Shown: piece by piece, positions 1-6,122 of the stretch
Layout: every line of letters begins with the position of its first letter
Position numbering within the stretch: position 1 is the stretch's first letter
Assembly: GCA_035296965.1 (NCBI GenBank)
Contig: DATGZX010000250.1
Span: forward strand, 1-6,886
Direction of reading: 5' to 3'
DNA length: 6,886 bases
DNA from: DATGZX01 sp035296965
Lineage (GTDB): Bacteria > Planctomycetota > Planctomycetia > Gemmatales > Gemmataceae
Program-made: the position numbers and the translations under genes
Notes under the pieces: model-generated
What the model was told of the DNA's origin: nothing
Databases searched by the model: none
Seen by the model: the letters and a program-made list of their open reading frames with translations, nothing else

Positions 1-1
1 G

Positions 2-124
2 TTAAGCCTGCTCAAGCGGAATCCGGCCAAAACGAGCATCGCACGGAAACGCAAGGCGGCTGCCTTGGACACGGGTTTTCTCGAGGAAACCTTGGCTGGG
101 GCACGAAACCTAGAGAAAGTTTGA
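2..124 (+). CDS. 3' end of a transposase-like gene (partial)
   Basis: The frame is open from base 2 and stops at TGA 122-124, giving about 40 C-terminal residues; the start lies outside the window. The tail is basic and then acidic (SLLKRNPAK, ARKRKAAALDT, FLEETLAGARNLEKV). It resembles the C-terminal end of ISAs1/IS4-type DDE transposases, where a short 'LL+ ... KRK+AA.D..FL..+L' block closes the protein. The catalytic domain is not visible, so this rests on pattern recall only. If correct, an insertion sequence or its remnant borders the left side of the Argonaute operon, which fits a mobile or accessory region. No inverted terminal repeat could be assigned downstream of the stop. It could instead be the end of an unrelated basic protein. 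Confidence 0.45.
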   Translation, partial: LSLLKRNPAKTSIARKRKAAALDTGFLEETLAGARNLEKV

Positions 125-355
125 TGCGTTCGCCCTGGCGATCAGCGGGCTGGCCTGGGATTCCTTTTCAATCGCCTGCTCTTCCCGCTTGGTCCTTGCG
201 GCTGCGAGCCCCCCGGTCGCCGGCATGGAAGCGGCGAAATCTTGAAAGGATGCGAGCCGGCGCCGGTCCAGCCCCGTCCATCCCTGGGCGGCGGTCTATC
301 CCGCGTGTGCTGATCTGACTTTTTTCTCAAGAGCCGAGGCGCTTTTCGCCGAAGG
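125..355. other. non-coding stretch between transposase end and operon promoter
   Basis: No convincing gene is present. Short open frames on both strands here are rich in Arg, Pro and Ser and look like by-products of G+C-rich DNA. The stretch contains the left copy of the 55-bp repeat (210-264), including a perfect 10-bp palindrome CCGGCGCCGG at 257-266. No clear terminator for the upstream gene was found. Confidence 0.5.
210..264 (+). repeat. 55-bp direct repeat, left copy
   Basis: Bases 210-244 are identical, 35 of 35, to 5961-5995, and the next 20 bases match 16 of 20 to 5996-6015 (51/55 overall). Both copies have the same orientation and bracket the five-gene operon. The unit carries short inverted segments near its ends (CGCCGGC near 218-224 and GCCGGCG at 256-262), so it could fold. 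It could be a dispersed REP/MITE-like genomic repeat, an IS-associated end, or a recombination site; the sequence alone does not decide. Confidence 0.8.
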
Positions 356-395
356 ATGTTGACAAGTTACTCAACGTTGAGTATATTGTCAACAT
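356..395. promoter_or_regulatory. 40-bp palindromic operator over the XRE promoter
   Basis: The outer arms ATGTTGACAA (356-365) and TTGTCAACAT (386-395) are perfect reverse complements. The inner ACTCAACGTTGAGT (369-382) is a perfect 14-bp palindrome on the same centre. Of 20 base pairs, 18 match. The element covers the -35, spacer, -10 and first bases of the XRE start codon. XRE repressors bind such dyads as dimers, so this is most likely the autoregulatory operator, possibly with a nested inner and outer site. That the adjacent XRE protein is the one that binds is inference. Confidence 0.8.
359..387 (+). promoter_or_regulatory. sigma70-type promoter of the operon
   Basis: TTGACA at 359-364 matches the -35 consensus exactly, and after 17 nt TATATT at 382-387 matches the -10 consensus in five of six positions. 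Initiation would be expected 6-8 nt after the -10, at about 394, which is the A of the XRE ATG. The mRNA would therefore be leaderless or nearly so, in line with the absence of a Shine-Dalgarno sequence before 394. The consensus is that of housekeeping sigma factors in general; the host's own sigma preference is unknown. Confidence 0.72.
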
Positions 396-759
396 GGCTA
401 CCACATTCGGCGAATTGTTGCGTGAAAAGCGTCGTGCGGCGGGCCTCAGCCAGCGTCAGCTCGCCGACCGAGCTGGCGTCGATTTCTCTTATATCAGCAA
501 GCTCGAAAACGGCCGTCTTCCGGCTGCGGCAGATGATACCGTGGTTCGGATCTGCACGATCCTCGGATGCCCGGCCGAGGAGTTTTTCACGGCTGCGAAA
601 AAGCTTCCGACCGAACTAGGTGAATCGCTGGTGGGAGAGCCTGCGGCGATCCGCTTCCTCCAGGAGGCGTCCCGGTTACAGCTGTCACAGAAGGAGTGGG
701 AGCAGATGCTCGGCGAACTCCACGGCCTGCGCGGGGGTGACGAGCGGAAGGAGAAGTGA
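394..759 (+). CDS. XRE-family helix-turn-helix transcriptional regulator
   Basis: A 121-aa cytoplasmic DNA-binding protein. Residues about 5-60 form a classic HTH_3/XRE domain (FGELLREKRRAAGLSQRQLA, then YISKLENGR), with the SQ..LA helix and the S.iSk.E.GR recognition helix. The remaining half is helical and charged and carries no peptidase or ligand motif. ATG 394 is chosen because no in-frame start lies upstream and the -10 box ends at 387. There is no ribosome binding site, so translation is probably leaderless. The gene opens the operon and its stop overlaps the nuclease start (TGATG). Its promoter is buried in a 40-bp dyad, so it is probably an autorepressor that keeps the operon low. 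It could also respond to a signal through the protease or another partner, which is speculation. Confidence 0.9.
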   Translation: MATTFGELLREKRRAAGLSQRQLADRAGVDFSYISKLENGRLPAAADDTVVRICTILGCPAEEFFTAAKKLPTELGESLVGEPAAIRFLQEASRLQLSQKEWEQMLGELHGLRGGDERKEK

Positions 760-1712
760 TGCGAAGGTCTCACTCGTACTCGAAGCGTGAACTGCTGGAC
801 TCGTGTCTCCGGCAGTTCTTCTACGAGTATTACGCAGCCTCCAAGAAGCTTCCGTTCGACTCGGCACGCAAGCCGCTGGTACAGAAGCTGAAGGAGCTCA
901 CCGGGGTCTATCTGCTCGCCGGCGAGAAATTGCACTGGTTCATCGAGCAATTCCTCAAGAAGGGGGAGACCAGCCGTGCTTGGGCCGAGCGCACCTGCGT
1001 GGCCGGGTTCGACCTGGCGGTCCGATATTCTCGTGACCCCGAAGGCAACGCGGACCTGCTGGAAATGGCTTACCCGCCGCCGATGCTGGTGGAGTTTTAT
1101 TACGGCGACCCCAGAGCCGAGGAATTGGCAGCGAAGGCACGGGAAGCGTTGTGCCGCGGAGTACGGCGGTTCTTGGAGCATGAGCCGGTAAAAAAGCTGT
1201 GGAGCGAAATCACCGCTGGCGAGCATTACGTCGAGCAGCGTGTCGGCGGTCTTCCAAAGTTTGACGAGTTCGGGATCGAAGGCCAGATCGACCTCGTGGG
1301 TCGCGACACTGACGGTGTTCGCGTCGTGGACTGGAAGCTCGGCGTGAACGGCGGCAGCCATGACAGCCTCCAGATGCTGATCTACGGCCTCTGGGCGCAG
1401 ACGAAGTTCCAGGTTGACCCGACGCAGGTCAGCGCCCGCCGAGTATTCCTGGGTGATGGCACGGTCGAGCCCGAGCGTCCGCTCGACCGCGAAATGATGG
1501 TTGTTGGCAAGGCCCGGATGCTCCAGGACATCGAGTTGATGAAGGAATTGGACCCCTATGGCCGGACCGGAATCGAGGAGATTTTTTCGCCATGTCGTCG
1601 CGAGAACGTCTGCCGTCAGTGCAAGTATCAGGGCATCTGCCCGGACAACCGCTCAGGGCTGGCCCCGAGACAAACATTCGCCTCATTGACGGTGCTGCCA
1701 TCGCCGGTGTGA
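759..1712 (+). CDS. Cas4/RecB-like PD-(D/E)XK nuclease with Fe-S-type cysteines
   Basis: A 317-aa predicted DNA nuclease. The RecB/Cas4 motifs appear in order: H59 in GEKLHWFIE; D178 in EGQIDLVG; D191-W-K193 in VVDWKLG; and Q205-MLI-Y209, the QxxxY motif. One cysteine near the N-terminus (C16 in LLDSCLRQFFYEYY) plus C285-x2-C288-x5-C294 at the C-terminus match the four-cysteine 4Fe-4S arrangement of Cas4 and AddB; C279 is an extra candidate. All catalytic residues look intact. ATG 759 is preferred over GTG 756 because AAGGAG (748-753) sits 5 nt upstream. The stop overlaps the proposed Argonaute start by four bases, which implies translational coupling. Cas4 enzymes trim DNA ends during spacer capture, so guide generation for the Argonaute is one possible role; an effector nuclease is another. 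It is not CRISPR Cas4 by context: no cas1/cas2 or array is here. Confidence 0.88.
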   Translation: MRRSHSYSKRELLDSCLRQFFYEYYAASKKLPFDSARKPLVQKLKELTGVYLLAGEKLHWFIEQFLKKGETSRAWAERTCVAGFDLAVRYSRDPEGNADLLEMAYPPPMLVEFYYGDPRAEELAAKAREALCRGVRRFLEHEPVKKLWSEITAGEHYVEQRVGGLPKFDEFGIEGQIDLVGRDTDGVRVVDWKLGVNGGSHDSLQMLIYGLWAQTKFQVDPTQVSARRVFLGDGTVEPERPLDREMMVVGKARMLQDIELMKELDPYGRTGIEEIFSPCRRENVCRQCKYQGICPDNRSGLAPRQTFASLTVLPSPV

Positions 1713-3976
1713 CGTGCCGCCGCGTAGACATTCAGTGCGCGGTTCGCCCCGCCGAGTTGCGCGCATCAGTGTGCAGCAAGCTGCGGAATCGGCACGGTGT
1801 CGTCGCGGTGCCATCACCGTTTGCGGCATCCGAAATTCTGGTTCTCGGAGGGAAGAGACTCCCGGTCGATCAGGTTCGCGACAAGTCATGGCGGGCCGAC
1901 CTTCACGATGTCGGCAAGAGCTTCAGGTTACGGCCGGGGTCGGAAGATGACCAGCAAGTGTTCGCCGACCTGCTGGAACGGTGTCTCGTGGTTGCTTTCG
2001 AGCAATCCTCCGGGTACTGGCGGCTGTCGCGTCCCCTCCGGAACTGGTACGCCGACCAGCCTATCACCAAGGTGGATGGTGTCGAGGTCATCCCCCGCGT
2101 ATCGTTTTCCACGGTCCGGCTCGGTGACCCTGGTGTCGGCATCGCGTTCGATACAGGTTACCTCAATCGTACCGAATGGACCGTCGCGGAGTTCTTCGAC
2201 CCTGGACTCAGTCCGGGAGAACGCAAGAGGCGAAGGCGCGAGTTTGACCGCTTCCGCAATCGGGCCGAGCGTCGGAAAGGCACGCTGCTTTACACGACTG
2301 GAGAGCAGGTTGTTCCGGTCTGTTACTTCGAGCGTTTCGCAGACGGTGTCACCTGCGGCACAACTGGCCCGGTCGTCCAGCACGATTCGCTCTACGACTA
2401 CTGCCAGGAGCGGTATCCGAAGCTCGCTCTTGACCCGCGCGACCTGGTGGCTTACGTCTCATTCCCCGGGTTGCCGCATCCCGTCCCGGTCCCCGCGAAG
2501 TGGCTCCGGCTGAGGGTGATGGCCGATGAGGAACAGTCGTATCGCGGCCTGGGCCAATACAAGACCCTTCCTCCCGATCAGCGCCGGGAGGCGGCCGTCC
2601 GCGGATGGGAGCAATGTCGGGCCGTCGTCGAACGGCTGATGGGCTGTGAGGCGGAGGCGGAGTTGTGGACTCCACCCGAGGAACGCTGCGAGCTGCTGCC
2701 GTGCCCAGATTTGCAGTTCGGTGGGGGCCGCGTTGTTGCGGCGCCCCGAGAAGCAACAACTGGGGAGTACGGCCGGTACTTCCGCGAGCGACTTGAGAAA
2801 CTGAGGGGTGGTGGCCTATATCACTACGCGGCAGCGGTCGAACGCAAGCTCTTCGTGGTCACTCCGAAATCAGGCAACGGCTGGACTGACGAATTGCAGG
2901 CTGCGTTTGTCGCCGACTTCGGCAAGGTCATCCAGGACATCACCGGCTCGCGATTCTCCCTGACGCAGGTGCGGGAAGACGATCCTGAGAAGGTAGTGGA
3001 GGCGCTCGACAAGATTGCTGACGGACAGGGCGGAGCGGGAACGACCGTGATCGTTTTCGATGATCGACTGGCCAATGGAGCTTCTTACTACTTGCTATCG
3101 CACGGCTTGAAGGGATGGCATCTCAAGCGGCTCACGCGAGGGCAGGTCGTCCGCAAATGGGACGCTCGCCGGTCCGGGCGCAGCGCCGAGGATCGGAAGA
3201 AAGCGGATCGACGCTGGTTGGACATGGTGACCCTGTCCGTCCTAGACACGCTCGACCAGATGGAGGCGATTCCTTGGCGGATCGCCGAGTGGCCTTATGA
3301 AGCGTGTCTGGCGATTGACGTGGGCGAAGGCCGACGGCACTTCGCGATGTCGCTACTCGTCTGTCGAGGTGCGGATCGGGTGCCGTCGTTCGCTCGAATT
3401 TCGGACTCGTGGCCGAAGGGCGACCACCAACACGAGACGATCAACCCAGTGATCCTCCGCGACAAAGTTGTGCAGCTCTTCGATGGTTACGAAGACCCAG
3501 GCTTCACGCCGATCCGGTCTCTTCTGGTTTTGCGAGACGGCCGTCTTTGCGGGGAAGAGGAGGCGGCCCTTGTCGAAGCCATCGACCGCTTGCAGCAAAA
3601 GGACCGGCTCGCTCAGGATGCGACCGCAGATTTCGCCGAGATCCACAAGAAGACCGTGAAGAACTTGCGAATGTGGCTGCCGCAGGGTCAGAGCCGCTTG
3701 AACGTCTTGGAGGGCCAAGCAATCTACTTGGATGGAGAAGCCGCGCTTTTGAGTTGCACCGGGGCCGCTACGCTCTCTCGGACGGCCACGGCCGATCCGT
3801 GCCTGTTGGTGCTCCGACGGGGGCGTGACCTGCGCCGCGCGACGCGGGCTTTCTTTGCCCTGTCGCAATTGAACTACTCGAGCCCGAGTAAGGCTCAGCG
3901 CTACGCACATCCCATCCGGGAGACGGACTCCCGGCTGCAACAACGGATGGCGGAGGACATGAGAGGAGTCAAGTGA
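1709..3976 (+). CDS. long prokaryotic Argonaute (PIWI domain, predicted active DEDD)
   Basis: A protein of 755 aa from GTG 1709, the usual size of long pAgos. Order: N-terminal region; PAZ-like part at about 190-275 (SLYDYCQERY, PVPVPAKWLRLRV); MID at about 340-500; PIWI from about 515. Predicted slicer tetrad: D537 (LAIDVGEG), E576 (HQHETINP, glutamate finger), D610 (VLRDGR) and D740 (PIRETDSRL), with spacings of 39, 34 and 130 residues that fit active pAgos. The MID pocket is unusual: Y461, H465, K468 and Q479 can be only partly matched to the usual 5'-phosphate residues, and the lysine expected before the 'IPW' turn reads Gln (Q517). Guided nucleic-acid recognition and cleavage is the known family role; guide and target type cannot be read here. 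GTG 1709 overlaps the nuclease stop by 4 bp. An in-frame ATG at 1592 would add 39 residues, but they lie over the nuclease's Cys cluster and look like shadow coding. Neither start has a good ribosome binding site. Confidence 0.87.
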   Translation: MTCRRVDIQCAVRPAELRASVCSKLRNRHGVVAVPSPFAASEILVLGGKRLPVDQVRDKSWRADLHDVGKSFRLRPGSEDDQQVFADLLERCLVVAFEQSSGYWRLSRPLRNWYADQPITKVDGVEVIPRVSFSTVRLGDPGVGIAFDTGYLNRTEWTVAEFFDPGLSPGERKRRRREFDRFRNRAERRKGTLLYTTGEQVVPVCYFERFADGVTCGTTGPVVQHDSLYDYCQERYPKLALDPRDLVAYVSFPGLPHPVPVPAKWLRLRVMADEEQSYRGLGQYKTLPPDQRREAAVRGWEQCRAVVERLMGCEAEAELWTPPEERCELLPCPDLQFGGGRVVAAPREATTGEYGRYFRERLEKLRGGGLYHYAAAVERKLFVVTPKSGNGWTDELQAAFVADFGKVIQDITGSRFSLTQVREDDPEKVVEALDKIADGQGGAGTTVIVFDDRLANGASYYLLSHGLKGWHLKRLTRGQVVRKWDARRSGRSAEDRKKADRRWLDMVTLSVLDTLDQMEAIPWRIAEWPYEACLAIDVGEGRRHFAMSLLVCRGADRVPSFARISDSWPKGDHQHETINPVILRDKVVQLFDGYEDPGFTPIRSLLVLRDGRLCGEEEAALVEAIDRLQQKDRLAQDATADFAEIHKKTVKNLRMWLPQGQSRLNVLEGQAIYLDGEAALLSCTGAATLSRTATADPCLLVLRRGRDLRRATRAFFALSQLNYSSPSKAQRYAHPIRETDSRLQQRMAEDMRGVK

Positions 3977-3998
3977 AACCCAACCACCGGAGGATGCC

Positions 3999-4442
3999 AT
4001 GAGTCAGGAGTGGCTGAACATTCAGAGCTTTTTTACGGACCACGAACTGCTAGGCGCGATCAACGATTTGTCCATCGCGATCAAGCAGGAAGCTGCAGGC
4101 GTCCAGGATGCCGAGCGGGAGCGCCGCGCCAAAGATGCACGGCGATTGCTGAAGCGGTTCCTTGGTCGCCTCAGTGAGGTGGAGTCCGCAGACAGCAAGG
4201 AACTTCTGCTGGGCGTGGACGCGCGATTCCAAAGTCTGACAGACGCCATTGCGTCCGCCCGGCGGGAAGGAAACCGCTACCAGTCCGTCCTTATGAAAGG
4301 CGGAGCCGCGGGCGCCTTGCCCCTGCTGGACGCGAAGTCTTCGGAGTCGCGCGCGCAGCTGGTGGAGAGCCTCGCGGAACTTCGGCGCGTGATCGAACAG
4401 CACCAGCAGACTGACGCGGCCGCAATCTTCGAGGAGCGGTGA
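3999..4442 (+). CDS. small helical, coiled-coil-like protein of unknown function
   Basis: A 147-aa soluble protein that I do not recognise. It lacks cysteine, signal peptide and membrane segment, and is rich in Glu, Arg, Ala and Leu with heptad-like stretches at about 35-60 (AERERRAKDARRLLKRFLGR) and 120-140 (LAELRRVIEQHQQ). A looser Gly/Ala-rich patch lies between them at about 98-108. ATG 3999 follows CGGAGG (3988-3993) at 5 nt, a strong site, after a 22-nt gap from the Argonaute. Its TGA overlaps the ATG of the metallopeptidase (TGATG), so the two are probably made in fixed ratio. This suggests a partner, adaptor, inhibitor or substrate of the peptidase, or a bridge between it and the Argonaute; these are inferences from position only. 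Confidence 0.8.
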   Translation: MSQEWLNIQSFFTDHELLGAINDLSIAIKQEAAGVQDAERERRAKDARRLLKRFLGRLSEVESADSKELLLGVDARFQSLTDAIASARREGNRYQSVLMKGGAAGALPLLDAKSSESRAQLVESLAELRRVIEQHQQTDAAAIFEER

Positions 4443-5584
4443 TGCGAGCATATCTTGAGGAGTCCAACCAGGATCTGCTCTACCAAATCGCCGTCGTCCA
4501 GGAGTTGCTTGGAAAGACCAGCATTTGCGGCGAGTTGACTCCCTATGTCGGACAAGTCATCCAACTGTGTGAAGCGTTGCGTCGGCAGGCCCAGCGGAAC
4601 CTAACTGACCTCGGGTACGGGCTCGACGATACTCTGAACGACATCCTGGCCGCGACCCAGTCGCTGACGAACGTGTTCGAGGTTGTGAACACGCGGCTGG
4701 CGGCTCCGGTGGTGCGCGCAAGGCCAGAAGACCGGCTCGGGCTGCTGGTGCTGAGATTTCTCCATGACTCCAACCCTAAGACCGCGACCCTGCCGTTCGG
4801 GTTGTCAGACGGCAGCTTTGCCATATACCCGACCGACAAGATCCCGCCCATCTATCTGGTCCCCACCTCCCGGCAGACTACGCTCCTTTACTTGCCACTG
4901 CTCTTCCATGAGTTTGGCCATCTGCTCTATGCCTGCCACAAGGTCGAGTTGGACGAACTGGTCAAGGACCTCCAAAAGATCGTGGCCGGTGCGCTGGCGC
5001 CGAAATCGGTTCGCAGCCGAGCCGGTGCGAGTCGGTCGTCGTCGTTCCGCAAGCAGGTCGTGACCGCTTGGTACACATGGGCGCAGGAATTCTATTGTGA
5101 CGCGGTTGGGATCACGGTGGGTGGTCCGAGCTTCCTCAAGGCATTTTCCCACTTCTTCCGCACTCGCTCGAACGATCAGTATTACGTGCCACGGGACGAG
5201 CAGCTTCAACGCCGCCATCCGGTGACGTGGCTGCGGACCAAAATGTTGGTGGATCGCGCCCGGAAGTACGGATTGCACACTTTGGCCGACGGGGTGCAGG
5301 ATGCTTGGGCCGAGACCGCCCGAGTGCTGGGGATTCATGAGGACTATGAGGGGACGTGGTCGGAGGACTTCTTCCTGCCGCTCCGGCAGATGCTCGACGA
5401 CATGATTGAGGAGTCTCAGCCTTACGCACATCAGCCCGCCGACGTGAACCTGCCGGCAGGGCAGGCGAAGCCGCTGTCACCGGTCCAACTGTGCAACTTT
5501 GCCTGGAACAAGTTCGAGGCCGACGGGAAGGGTTATCGGGCATGGGAGAAGGGCGCCATCGATTCGTTCTTGCGCAGCACTTGA
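4442..5584 (+). CDS. HExxH zinc metallopeptidase (gluzincin-like)
   Basis: A 380-aa predicted cytosolic zinc peptidase. H156-EFG-H160 in LLFHEFGHLLY gives two zinc ligands and the catalytic glutamate. Further on, E216-FYC-D220 in WAQEFYCDAVG supplies an ExxxD motif of the thermolysin/gluzincin kind as third ligand. Residues 1-110 are helical and probably regulatory. No signal peptide or membrane helix is visible. The C-terminal third (to FLRST) matches nothing I know. ATG 4442 is preferred over GTG 4439: GAGGAG (4431-4436) lies 5 nt upstream and the start overlaps the preceding stop. It is not a recognisable ImmA/IrrE protein, since the motif is central and the surroundings differ. As last gene of an Argonaute operon it is a candidate effector that cleaves a host protein, the XRE repressor or the small neighbour; the substrate is unknown. 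Confidence 0.85.
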   Translation: MRAYLEESNQDLLYQIAVVQELLGKTSICGELTPYVGQVIQLCEALRRQAQRNLTDLGYGLDDTLNDILAATQSLTNVFEVVNTRLAAPVVRARPEDRLGLLVLRFLHDSNPKTATLPFGLSDGSFAIYPTDKIPPIYLVPTSRQTTLLYLPLLFHEFGHLLYACHKVELDELVKDLQKIVAGALAPKSVRSRAGASRSSSFRKQVVTAWYTWAQEFYCDAVGITVGGPSFLKAFSHFFRTRSNDQYYVPRDEQLQRRHPVTWLRTKMLVDRARKYGLHTLADGVQDAWAETARVLGIHEDYEGTWSEDFFLPLRQMLDDMIEESQPYAHQPADVNLPAGQAKPLSPVQLCNFAWNKFEADGKGYRAWEKGAIDSFLRST

Positions 5585-5647
5585 ACCGCTGCCGCGGAAA
5601 CACGAGCAGCCCGTACTCGATCAGTTCCTTGAACTCGGCGTGCAGCA

Positions 5648-5887
5648 TCACGTAGACGGGAATCGCTCGATTAGGTCCGCCTCGCGGAGCGGCTCCAGCA
5701 CGCCATTCTGTAGCTTGGCCTTGTCGAAGCCCTTGTCCGACTCGGCGCGGATGGTCACCGTCACCTTGCCCGCCAGGTCGGCGAGGTTGGCAATGGCGTT
5801 CCATGCCCTGAACAGTTGGTGCCGGTCGGCGTCGAACGTCAGCTGTTTCGAGGAAGGGAATGCCACAAGGACTGTGCTGCTGTCAAG
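5648..5887 (-). pseudogene. fragment resembling C-terminus of a DUF499-type ATPase
   Basis: On the minus strand the frame is open from 5887, just after an in-frame TAG (5888-5890), down to the stop at 5648-5650, about 79 codons. The piece contains LTFDADRHQLFRAWNAIANL, then VTVTIRAESDKGFD and NGVLEPLREADLIE. This resembles the C-terminal end of DUF499 AAA+ ATPases found in DISARM-like and other defence loci ('v.v.v.Ae...GFd...l.n.V.EPL.Ea+'). The ATPase domain is absent, so this is a truncated relic. Only a GTG at 5866 could start it and no ribosome binding site is evident. The assignment is from memory of the family pattern. The coding-like character is good, but family identity is uncertain. 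Confidence 0.5.
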
Positions 5888-6122
5888 CTATTGATTGCTT
5901 AGTGCAATTCCCCGGCAACAGAGAGAGGCTAGCCGGGGGTCCGGGGGACGGCAATGAGTGCCCCCGGTCGCCGGCATGGAAGCGGCGAAATCTTGCAGGG
6001 ATGCGGACCGGCGCCACGCACGATAGACGAATGGCAAACGACAGCACTCAGCAAGCAAGGGCCTTCCCGGCACAGGCACACGTCGGCTGATGCCTCCGAC
6101 CATCAGGAATCGGTGAGATGGT
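5888..6122. other. non-coding, hairpin-rich stretch with right repeat copy
   Basis: No supported gene lies here. Two G/C stems compete: CCCCGGC 5910-5916 with GCCGGGG 5932-5938, and CCGGGGG 5941-5947 with CCCCCGG 5961-5967. The second uses the first bases of the right 55-bp repeat. They may act as transcription stops between the convergent units, but there is no clear T-tract, so a terminator is not called. From 6016 to 6122 nothing was recognised. Between 5585 and 5647, just after the metallopeptidase, no gene or clear terminator was seen either. Confidence 0.45.
5961..6015 (+). repeat. 55-bp direct repeat, right copy
   Basis: This copy is identical to 210-244 over its first 35 bases and matches 16 of the next 20. 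Similarity ends sharply after GGCGCC (6015), where the two flanks diverge. Upstream, weak resemblance may reach back to about 5938 (GGTCC and GAG blocks). The same orientation as the left copy means recombination between them could delete the roughly 5.75-kb segment with the whole operon. Confidence 0.8.

Noticed and set aside
489..1361. 290-codon open frame on the minus strand across the XRE and nuclease genes
   Set aside because: It lies fully antisense to two genes with clear motifs, its protein has no recognisable domain, and long antisense frames are common in G+C-rich coding DNA.
1928..2383. minus-strand frame of 151 codons inside the Argonaute gene
   Set aside because: It is antisense shadow coding with no ribosome binding site and no motif.
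1709..3976. PIWI-RE or short (PAZ-less) Argonaute
   Set aside because: The protein is 755 aa with a PAZ-like segment and a complete-looking DEDD tetrad. PIWI-RE systems come with a DinG-type helicase, and short pAgos lack catalytic residues and have an APAZ partner; none is seen.
4442..5584. Peptidase as an ImmA/IrrE partner of the XRE regulator
   Set aside because: ImmA/IrrE proteins carry HExxH near the N-terminal part of a smaller domain and usually sit next to or fused with the XRE gene. Here the motif is at residue 156, the ExxxD ligand pattern is gluzincin-like, and the gene is three genes away.
5136..5804. 222-codon minus-strand frame over the metallopeptidase end and the DUF499-like fragment
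   Set aside because: Composition is Arg/Pro/Ser-rich and it overlaps the peptidase antisense. A short stretch near 5590-5680 (VYVMLHAEFKELIEYGLLVF) looks a little protein-like, but it has no start or known match.
5941..5967. Intrinsic terminator from the CCGGGGG/CCCCCGG stem
   Set aside because: No run of T follows the stem and the loop is 13 nt. It overlaps the dispersed repeat, so it was left as a structural note only.
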